Part shown: positions 35,826-43,755 of the stretch, piece after piece
Numbering within the stretch: position 1 is the stretch's first letter
Layout of the letters: the number at the start of each line of letters is the position of its first letter
From: JAZTZP01 sp045637525
Lineage (GTDB): Bacteria > Bacillota > Clostridia > UBA1381
Length of the DNA stretch: 59,909 nt
NCBI GenBank assembly: GCA_045637525.1
Contig: JAZTZP010000153.1
Location: forward strand, 1-59,909
Direction: 5' to 3'
Position numbers and translations under genes: made by a program
Notes under the pieces: generated by a model
What the model saw: only the letters and a program-made list of their open reading frames with translations
The model's database searches: none
What the model was told of the DNA's origin: nothing

Positions 35826-38321
35826 ATGAAAAAAGGATTAAAATTAATCAGCTATATAATTACAGCGGCGCTTTTCATACCTAATATAGCATTTGCAGCA
35901 TCAGATACGGTTGTAACTGACAGTGACACCAACTGGGAGCTCATCTGGAACTGGGAAAGAAATCAGGAAGGTTTTGAATATCTTGCCTCGGAGATTAATA
36001 CGCAAAACGGTTTAAAGATTGTGGTTGATCCTGAGAAATATGCCGATTTTACAAACTTCAGCTATCCGAGTAAGGATTCGGGAGAAACAAAGTCTGATAC
36101 TACGGGCGAATATAAATACTATATGCGATTTGATTCTGACGGAAATCCTGTTGCATATGATGCAGGTGATAATACTTCAAAGCGTGTTTTGGTTTATCAT
36201 CAGGGCAGAAATAATTACTTTGCGAGATTTAATGCCGGAGAAACGGCGAATACAGGAGAGCCGATTATTATTTCATACGACTTTGATATAACAACTCAGA
36301 ACAAGAGCTGGTGGAATTCGCCGAGACTGGAATTTATGGATTTTACCGTAAGACATGATGTAGCGGGAAAGCTTCAGATTGCTCATAACGGCGGAAATCT
36401 TGATATTGAAAAAGATTCCTCAAAGCAAAAACACAGCATATCTGTTGTTATTTCTCCAAAAGTTTCGGGGGGAAGACACGAAATGCTCGGAATTATGCTT
36501 GACGGTCAGGTAATTCCGATGACGGGCATATACGGAACAAAAGACGGCAAAACAGATAACGACTGTTATGTGCCTAAAATGGACTTATATATGCACCTCG
36601 GAGCGTCGGAAAGTCTTGATATAAGTAATTTAAAAATAACAAGAGGTTTTGATGACATTGTTCTGTCAACTGATTTTGCCGATGGTGCTGAAATCGGAGC
36701 TGAGGGAATTAATATCTTATCTTCCGTACAGCTTGAGAAAAATTCATTGGACGGCAATATTAAGGTATATGACTGTGATTTTGATGACGAGCTTATTGCA
36801 GAGCCGGGAACTGTTATTACATACAGCGAAGAATGTGCAAACATTAAATTCACGAATCTTGAGGGTGGCGGAAACTACCGTATGGAGGTTACCGGAGCTA
36901 AAGATATATGGGGAAATGAGTATAATGATGTGTTTGGCGTAAGCTTTTCAACTCCTGAGGAAGAGAGCGGTGAGCTTGACGACACACCGGACGGAGAAGC
37001 AGGAAGTGAAGACAGAAGTTTGGGCGATATAACAATCAGCTCAGGGAATACGTCTTTCCACGGACACGGATTTTATGAAGCTTCAAAAACAGATGATGTG
37101 TATGAAGTTGTCGTAAATACGGCTGAATGGTGGAATGCTGAGGAGAGTAAATACGGTAAGAACAATTACTACTATTATACAGACGCGGACGGCAATGAAA
37201 AGCTTTTGGGATACGGAAATGACAGCTGGAATAAGCTCAATCTTGATATTTTAGTTGATGAGACTGCAAATAACGGTGAGCCGCTTGTAGTATCATATGA
37301 CTGGCGAGCAGAAAATGTAGGTGCGGTTTCAGAATGGGGAAGCTACTACATGGATATTTTAGGTGTGCAGTGCTATTTGTCGGATTTCACATCAACGGAA
37401 ACAATGCTTAAGTATTATGAAAACGGGGTTTCGGTTGCAAACAAAGTACCGCTCGGTACGGCAACAGACGGATGGCATAATATTAAAGTAGTATTTTCGC
37501 CTAAGGTTTATGAGGGAAGAAGCAAAGTTACGGCAGTTATTATTGATGGAAATATAACATTTTACGATAAAATGTACTCAACAACATCATCATACACGGA
37601 TGAAACATTGGTTCTCGATAAACTTATGATGAACGTTGCAAAACCGACCGAGGCAACAGCGGCAAATAACACTACGACAATTAAGCTGAGAAACATAAGC
37701 GTCAGCCGCGAGGATGGACTGAAGGCGGAAATGTTTATGCCGCTTGGAGTGCAAAATCCCGTGGATCCCATAAAGCTGAATTTTAATTATCCGATACCGG
37801 ATGAATTAAAAAGCGAAGATTTTACAATTTACGAAATTCGTGAGGATGGCTCCGAAAAAGCAGTTTTAAATACTTTATCGGTTTCGAAGGACTATGATGA
37901 TATGCAGGTTCTCATAAATGTCGGTGAAGGCGGACTGTACTATGACAAGACATATAAGCTTGTTATAAACAAAAACATCGTTGTGCAGGACTATATTTCA
38001 ATAACTGAAAATGAATATGAATTTTCAACAGCTAAATATCCCGATAACATAACAGCAGAGCTTGTAAGAAGCGGAAACGAAGTTAACTATAATATTTCGG
38101 GCGGTGGCGACAGCTTTGTAATTATGGTATCAACATATGACAATGACGGAGCTTTAATTGGACTGAACAGCGTTACAGCGGTAAAAGAAGGAGCCGGCAA
38201 TCGTCAGAAAGCACGCGGAAGCGTAGAAATTAAAAACGGCGGAGCGGATAAAAAGGTACTTGTTTATATTTTTAGCGCAGACGGTACCATGAAGCTTTAC
38301 AGAATGCCGACAGAAGTTTAA
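35826..38321 (+). CDS. Secreted LamG-like / Ig-like protein
   Basis: 831 residues with a signal peptide (IPNIAFA). Two concanavalin/LamG-like segments (about 25-280 and 400-625) each begin after a Trp-rich block and contain FxxNETxNxGEPIVISYD-type strands. They alternate with Ig-like domains of the SbsA type (FADGAEIGAEGIN; PLGVQNPVDPIKLNFNYPIPDE). The last ~90 residues are the shared module (VSTYDNDGALIGLNSV ... VYIFSADGTMKLYRM). No catalytic motif, SLH or sortase signal is visible, so it is probably a glycan-binding or structural protein released or loosely held at the surface. AAAGGAG is 16 nt from the ATG, unusually far. It is a relative of the next gene. Confidence 0.7.
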   Translation: MKKGLKLISYIITAALFIPNIAFAASDTVVTDSDTNWELIWNWERNQEGFEYLASEINTQNGLKIVVDPEKYADFTNFSYPSKDSGETKSDTTGEYKYYMRFDSDGNPVAYDAGDNTSKRVLVYHQGRNNYFARFNAGETANTGEPIIISYDFDITTQNKSWWNSPRLEFMDFTVRHDVAGKLQIAHNGGNLDIEKDSSKQKHSISVVISPKVSGGRHEMLGIMLDGQVIPMTGIYGTKDGKTDNDCYVPKMDLYMHLGASESLDISNLKITRGFDDIVLSTDFADGAEIGAEGINILSSVQLEKNSLDGNIKVYDCDFDDELIAEPGTVITYSEECANIKFTNLEGGGNYRMEVTGAKDIWGNEYNDVFGVSFSTPEEESGELDDTPDGEAGSEDRSLGDITISSGNTSFHGHGFYEASKTDDVYEVVVNTAEWWNAEESKYGKNNYYYYTDADGNEKLLGYGNDSWNKLNLDILVDETANNGEPLVVSYDWRAENVGAVSEWGSYYMDILGVQCYLSDFTSTETMLKYYENGVSVANKVPLGTATDGWHNIKVVFSPKVYEGRSKVTAVIIDGNITFYDKMYSTTSSYTDETLVLDKLMMNVAKPTEATAANNTTTIKLRNISVSREDGLKAEMFMPLGVQNPVDPIKLNFNYPIPDELKSEDFTIYEIREDGSEKAVLNTLSVSKDYDDMQVLINVGEGGLYYDKTYKLVINKNIVVQDYISITENEYEFSTAKYPDNITAELVRSGNEVNYNISGGGDSFVIMVSTYDNDGALIGLNSVTAVKEGAGNRQKARGSVEIKNGGADKKVLVYIFSADGTMKLYRMPTEV

Positions 38322-38389
38322 ATGAAAAATACAATGATGCAGGCATGTATTTCTCGATAAAAAAAATTAAAGAAAGAGGAGAAAAAAAG

Positions 38390-41300
38390 ATGAAAGTAAA
38401 GAAAATTTTCAGTATAGCAATTGCTGCGGCAATGGCTGTACAATGTGCGGGAGTTACCGGTTTTGCTTCAGACAATGCGGTTACACCTGTTGCAAATGAC
38501 ATTGATACCGACTGGAAAATGTCATTTAACAGTTGGGAGCGTTTAGAGCCGGCGTTTAACTATTATGACGACTGGTCATTAACAGACGGATTTACGCTTA
38601 ATCACAACGGAGCTAAGTATAAAGAGGTTGAAACAAATGCGTACTACATGACACAGGCTACTGATAAGACATGGAGCATATATAATGCAACTAAGCCATC
38701 AGGTGACCATCAGGTGTGGTATAATAAAGATGCAAACGGCAATCCGGTAGCATACGCCCCGGATAGTGAAAACACACAGCTGTGGTACCGTCAGGGCAGA
38801 GCTAATACACTTGCAAGCTTCCCTGTAAACGAAAAAGAAAACAATGGTAAGCCGATAGTAATTTCGTTTGACTATCAGTCAAATAATTCGGAAACCGGTG
38901 CATGGGTAAACGGACCGGCTACTGCATTTAAGATTATTGGTGCAGGTGGTCTGGCATTCAGTCTTTACAATAATGCCGGAAACAACGGATTTGCTGTTGA
39001 ATATGGAATTAATGATCCGACCGGAGCAACGGATAGTAAAGGAAATCCTAAAACTAAAACGATACAACAGAAACTGACAACAAGCTGGAAAGCTACTGAT
39101 AAGCACAGCGTAAAGGTTGTATTATCGCCTGAGTTATCAGAAGAAAACCGTTATCAGATGACAGCAATAGAGATTGACGGAGTAATAACAAAGCTTGAAG
39201 GTATAACAGGATCAACAAATACAGAAACAGATGTTAAAATAGCATCAATTGAATACAGCTCATATAACGACGACGGTAAAGATTATACAGATACAATTAA
39301 TAATCTTGTTATTGAGAGAGGTATTGCACCAATTACAGTTTCTTCATCTGTTGAGGACGGAGCTGAGGATGTTGTTCCGGGTAATATTGCCCTTACATTT
39401 TCAGATGCAGTTGAAATGTCAGACGGAGCTGTAAAGGTTTATGAAAACGGCAAAGAGATGCAGGCAGACAGCTACAGCGTTACAATGAGCGATAACAAAA
39501 CAGCTGATGTTAAGCTTAATTTATACAAGAGCTATGCAAAATATGATGTTAAGGTTGACAGTAGTCTCGTCAGCGGTCTTTTAGGCGGTGAGATGGAAAA
39601 AGACTTTAATATAGGCTTTACAGCTGCTGTTATCAGAAATATAGTTGCAAGCGATAAGACGACCGACTGGGAAATGGTATTTAACAGTTGGGAGCGTTTA
39701 GAGCCGGCGTTTGATTATTATGACGACTGGTCATTAACAGACGGATTTACGCTTAATCACAACGGAGCTAAGTATAAAGAGATTGAAACAAATGCGTACT
39801 ACATGACACAGGCTACTGATAAGACATGGAGCATATATAATGCAACTAAGCCATCAGGTGACTATCAGGCGTGGTATAATAAAGATGCAAACGGCAATCC
39901 GGTAGCATACGACGAGAACAATGAAAACAAACAGCTTTGGTACCGTCAGGGCAGAGCTAATACATTTGCAAGATTTAATGTAGACGAAACATCAAATAAC
40001 GGGGAACCGATAGTAATTTCGTTTGATTATCAGTCAAATAACTCGGAAACAAGTGCATGGGTAAACGGACCGGCTACTGCATTTAAGATTATGGGTGCAG
40101 GTGGTCTGGCATTCAGTCTTTACAATAATGCCGGAAACAACGGATTTACTGTTGAATATGGAATTAATGATCCAACCGGAGCAACGGATAATAAAGGAAA
40201 TCCTAAAAATAAATCGATGCAACAGAAACTGACAACAAGCTGGAAAGCTACGGATAAGCATAGCGTAAAGGTTGTATTATCACCTGAGTTATCAGAAGAA
40301 AACCGTTATCAGATGACAGCAATAGAGCTTGATGGAGTAATAACAAAGCTTGAAGGTATAACAGGATCAACAAATACAGAAACAGATGTTAAAATAGCAT
40401 CAATTGAATACAGCTCATATAATGACGACGGTAAAGATTATACAGATACAATTAAAAACCTTACAGTTCAAAGAGGAATAGACAACGTTTTTGCAACAGC
40501 ATCGGTTGCTGACGGTCAGACAGATGTTATTCCTGAAAATATAACAGTAACATTTACAGATGCAGTTGAATTATCAGACGGGGCAGTTAAGATTTATGAA
40601 AACGGTGCTTTGATGACAGCCGGATATACTGCTGAACTCGGAAGTGACAGCAAAACTTTAACTGTTAATATTCCGGACTACAAGAGCCGTGCGGCTTACA
40701 GACTTGTAGTTGACAATGCATATGTAAGCGGACTTATGGGCGGAGTTTTGGCAGAAGGTCTTGATATTGATTTTGTAACAGTAAGAAAGACTCCTGCTTT
40801 AGAAGGCTCTGAAAATAACCTTGCTGAAGGATATACATTAACAGAGGAGAAATTCGGTCCGTCAGGACAGGAATTTACAACAATTGAAACCGACGAGGAC
40901 GGAGTTACAACAATAACAGTTGATAACGAAGGCTGGAATAAGGTATTAACAAACGGAACAAAAGGAACAGAGGGAACTCCGCAATTATACTACGACATGG
41001 ACGGTGACGGAACTGCCGAGTCTTACGGATATGCTTCTGATTCATGGAAGTTTGCAGGAATAAACTTCAATAACATTGCAGACGTTAAGCAAAGCACGAA
41101 GCCTCTCGTAATATCTATGGAGTATTCATTTAAGAACGCCGGAAGCAACGGAAATAATATGTGGGTAAACTTTGGAGACAAAAACACACTCATGTATATG
41201 ATTACACCGTTCGGAACTTCGCCTAACGTTTCGGGATCAAGCTGGGACGGAATTGCATATGCAAGCGGAGTAACAGAAGATGAATGGCACACAGTACAGT

Positions 41301-42142
41301 ATGTTATAGATCCGACAGTTGATGAAAACGGTAAAACAAGAATAAGTCAGATTACTCTTGACGGTGAAGTTATAATGGATACAAACAGACAGTGGGCTTC
41401 ATATGGCAGTTCACCGGCAGAAAATGCTGCGAACGGACAGTATATCAAGTCTTTGTCAATGAGACTCTCTTTAGTAAAGACTGCCGGTGCAGACGGTGCA
41501 TTATTACCGACTGTTCTTAAGATGAAAAACTTCAAGATTTTAAGAGCAAATGAATTTGAAATCGTTGCAGATAATACAGCACTTAGTCAGGGTGAAAACG
41601 AGCTTTCGTTGAAATTCTCAGATCCTGTAACTGCGGCAGCGCTTTCAGAGCTTAAGGTTATGAAAGGTACTGATGTTATAGAAAATGCAATTGAATCTGC
41701 TGTTCTTGCAACGGACGGACTCAGTGCAAAGGTATCAATGAATCTTTCAGAGACTGCAAAATATGCTCTTGTAACAGCTAACTTAACAGATATTTACGGA
41801 GTAGCTTCGTCAACGGATTTAATTGAGTTTGAATATTATAATTCAGCAGATGGATATGTTTCAATTATAAATGCGTCAAAATCAGATGACGGAACAAATA
41901 CAACTGTTTCATTTACATTTGCATCAACAAAAATTGTTACACCGCTTGTTATTGCAGCAGCATATGACAGCAATATGAATCTTTTAGGTGTAAATCAGAA
42001 GCCTGTTCAGTTATCTGATATTGCAGATGTTTCCGACAGCATTGTTATAGAAAATGTTTCAGGAGCGTCAAGTATTCAGATAATGGCATGGGACAGCCTT
42101 GAAGGCATGAAGCCTTATTGCATGGCAAAGAATATAGATTAA
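38390..42142 (+). CDS. Secreted protein with duplicated LamG-like units and Ig-like domains
   Basis: 1250 residues from ATG 38390 after AGAGGAG; a longer frame upstream lacks a ribosome site. A signal peptide ends near GFAS. Residues about 40-305 and 425-690 are two nearly identical LamG-like units, each followed by an SbsA-type Ig domain (SVEDGAEDVVPGNIALTFSD; SVADGQTDVIPENITVTFTD). A third, diverged LamG-like unit (about 815-1060) and another Ig domain follow, and the C-terminal ~90 residues are the shared module (IAAAYDSNMNLLGV ... IMAWDSLEGMKPY). No enzymatic or wall-anchor motif is seen. It is likely a multivalent glycan-binding protein encoded with the transporter; the 831-residue neighbour is a paralogue. 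Confidence 0.7.
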   Translation: MKVKKIFSIAIAAAMAVQCAGVTGFASDNAVTPVANDIDTDWKMSFNSWERLEPAFNYYDDWSLTDGFTLNHNGAKYKEVETNAYYMTQATDKTWSIYNATKPSGDHQVWYNKDANGNPVAYAPDSENTQLWYRQGRANTLASFPVNEKENNGKPIVISFDYQSNNSETGAWVNGPATAFKIIGAGGLAFSLYNNAGNNGFAVEYGINDPTGATDSKGNPKTKTIQQKLTTSWKATDKHSVKVVLSPELSEENRYQMTAIEIDGVITKLEGITGSTNTETDVKIASIEYSSYNDDGKDYTDTINNLVIERGIAPITVSSSVEDGAEDVVPGNIALTFSDAVEMSDGAVKVYENGKEMQADSYSVTMSDNKTADVKLNLYKSYAKYDVKVDSSLVSGLLGGEMEKDFNIGFTAAVIRNIVASDKTTDWEMVFNSWERLEPAFDYYDDWSLTDGFTLNHNGAKYKEIETNAYYMTQATDKTWSIYNATKPSGDYQAWYNKDANGNPVAYDENNENKQLWYRQGRANTFARFNVDETSNNGEPIVISFDYQSNNSETSAWVNGPATAFKIMGAGGLAFSLYNNAGNNGFTVEYGINDPTGATDNKGNPKNKSMQQKLTTSWKATDKHSVKVVLSPELSEENRYQMTAIELDGVITKLEGITGSTNTETDVKIASIEYSSYNDDGKDYTDTIKNLTVQRGIDNVFATASVADGQTDVIPENITVTFTDAVELSDGAVKIYENGALMTAGYTAELGSDSKTLTVNIPDYKSRAAYRLVVDNAYVSGLMGGVLAEGLDIDFVTVRKTPALEGSENNLAEGYTLTEEKFGPSGQEFTTIETDEDGVTTITVDNEGWNKVLTNGTKGTEGTPQLYYDMDGDGTAESYGYASDSWKFAGINFNNIADVKQSTKPLVISMEYSFKNAGSNGNNMWVNFGDKNTLMYMITPFGTSPNVSGSSWDGIAYASGVTEDEWHTVQYVIDPTVDENGKTRISQITLDGEVIMDTNRQWASYGSSPAENAANGQYIKSLSMRLSLVKTAGADGALLPTVLKMKNFKILRANEFEIVADNTALSQGENELSLKFSDPVTAAALSELKVMKGTDVIENAIESAVLATDGLSAKVSMNLSETAKYALVTANLTDIYGVASSTDLIEFEYYNSADGYVSIINASKSDDGTNTTVSFTFASTKIVTPLVIAAAYDSNMNLLGVNQKPVQLSDIADVSDSIVIENVSGASSIQIMAWDSLEGMKPYCMAKNID
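38507..39301 (+). repeat. Intragenic duplication, copy 1
   Basis: About 795 bp that recur almost unchanged at 39662-40456 with a constant offset of 1155 bp (385 codons). Long blocks are identical, for example around 38528-38640. Confidence 0.9.
39662..40456 (+). repeat. Intragenic duplication, copy 2
   Basis: Second copy of the 795-bp unit at 38507-39301. The 360 bp between the copies, which encode an Ig-like domain, are much more diverged from the stretch after this copy. Confidence 0.9.
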
Positions 42143-42161
42143 TATTTAGTATTATTATTTA

Positions 42162-42190
42162 CGTTCGGGACTCTTATGCAGTCCCGGGCG
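42162..42190 (+). other. Intercistronic GC-rich hairpin
   Basis: CGTTCGGGACT (42162-42172) pairs with AGTCCCGGGCG (42180-42190), 11 bp with two G-U. No T tract follows, so it more likely stabilises or marks a processing point in the mRNA between the LamG/Ig gene and the SLH gene than terminates. Confidence 0.5.
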
Positions 42191-42212
42191 TAAAAGACAG
42201 GAGAAAACTAAT

Positions 42213-43712
42213 ATGAACAAAAAAGCAAGAAAAATCATCTCATTTTTGTGTGCGGCATTAGTGTCGTCAACAGTTTCATATGCTGTTGATATGGAATACT
42301 ACGGTGAAAACACATCGTTTTTTGAAGAGGGAAGAAGTCAGCTTCATTTCAAAGTGAGGACAGACGGAAATTATTCAAACCGTATGGCGACAATTTTTGT
42401 GATGATGCCGGGTAAAACGCTAAGCGATGCTCAAACTGCAGAAAACGTGGCACATATGGAAACATCTTCGGTAGATTTTAACGGGAATTTTGAATATTCG
42501 TTTGGATTTGACAAAGCAAGCGGAGTATATCCGATATATGTTATTTGCGATGACGAACAGTTTAAAGATGAATATAATTTCAAATCAAGAGATGATATTA
42601 TTGCTTTGTTCGATATGATAAGAAACGGAACAGTAGCTTATACAAACATTGAAGATTATTCGGAAGTTTTAGGTCTTGATTTATCGGTTGTAACAAAAGA
42701 AGGACATAAAACAACCGTTATGACAAGAATTACAGAAAAAAAAGACAGTATTAAAAATGATAATGCAAGTATTGATGTTATAAAAAGCGTACTTGTTAAT
42801 TGTAAGAAAGAATTTGAATATTTAGACAGCATAAAAACAGCATCCAACTGGTCGCTAATTCCGGCGATAATCTCAGATATTTCCGCCCTTACGGGAGTTC
42901 AGTTTGATTACAAAGGTGTATCACAGCAGAAGGTTTGTCAGAAGCTTATAGGCAGGGAGTTTACAAGTGCCGAGCTTTTAAAAGTCGCATTTGATACTGC
43001 GGTAAGTGAGATTTTGAATGGTGTAAGCAGCGGAAAACCCGGTAGCGGAAGCGGCGGTGGCGGCGGATCTGCCGGAGGCGGTGGCGGAAGCGTTACGGGC
43101 GGCGGAAACACAGGAAATTATATTGTAAGCGACTATAACAGTACAGGTACGTCATATATTAATGAAAACGAAAATTCAAACGCTTTTACTGACATTTCAC
43201 ATATTGAATGGGCAGTAAAGCCGATTAATTATTTATATACAAAGGGCATAATAAGCGGAACGGGAGACGGCAAATTCTCGCCCGATGAGCTTTTAAAAAG
43301 AGAAGAAATTGCAAAGATTATCATGAATGCGTTTAATCTTACAGATGAAAATGCAAAGACTGATTTTACAGATACAGACAGCTCATTATGGCATTATAAG
43401 TTTATCGCAAGTGCTCAGTCAAAAGGTATAGTAAATGGTATATCCGAAACAAAGTTCGGAGTTGGTGAATATGTTACAAGACAAGATATTGCGGTTATGA
43501 TATATAATGCGGCAATAGTTGCAGGAAAAGGGTTTACAAACACAAAAACTGATTTTGCTGATTACGACAGTATTTCCGATTACGCAAAAACTGCAGTTTC
43601 GAGCATGGCGGGAGACGGTATTATAAACGGAATGGGTGACGGAAGCTTTGCACCATTTGAATATGCAACACGTGCACAGGCTGCAAAGATGATTTATCAG
43701 CTTATTAAATAA
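42213..43712 (+). CDS. Secreted SLH-anchored protein with glycine-rich hinge (paralogue)
   Basis: 499 residues with a signal peptide (VSSTVSYA), an N-terminal beta domain (to about 120), a helical region, a Gly/Ser hinge (about 278-300) and three C-terminal SLH repeats (about 325-380, 385-440, 447-499; TRAQAAKMIYQLIK at the end). GAGAAAAC lies before ATG. It has the same plan as the 575-residue protein at 3235. It is placed 44 nt before an SLH protein of the second type, mirroring the pair at the left of the window but in reversed order. It should sit on the cell wall; its ligand is unknown. Confidence 0.82.
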   Translation: MNKKARKIISFLCAALVSSTVSYAVDMEYYGENTSFFEEGRSQLHFKVRTDGNYSNRMATIFVMMPGKTLSDAQTAENVAHMETSSVDFNGNFEYSFGFDKASGVYPIYVICDDEQFKDEYNFKSRDDIIALFDMIRNGTVAYTNIEDYSEVLGLDLSVVTKEGHKTTVMTRITEKKDSIKNDNASIDVIKSVLVNCKKEFEYLDSIKTASNWSLIPAIISDISALTGVQFDYKGVSQQKVCQKLIGREFTSAELLKVAFDTAVSEILNGVSSGKPGSGSGGGGGSAGGGGGSVTGGGNTGNYIVSDYNSTGTSYINENENSNAFTDISHIEWAVKPINYLYTKGIISGTGDGKFSPDELLKREEIAKIIMNAFNLTDENAKTDFTDTDSSLWHYKFIASAQSKGIVNGISETKFGVGEYVTRQDIAVMIYNAAIVAGKGFTNTKTDFADYDSISDYAKTAVSSMAGDGIINGMGDGSFAPFEYATRAQAAKMIYQLIK

Positions 43713-43755
43713 TTCTGTACCGGTTAAACTTACAGATTTAAAACGGAGGTTTAAG

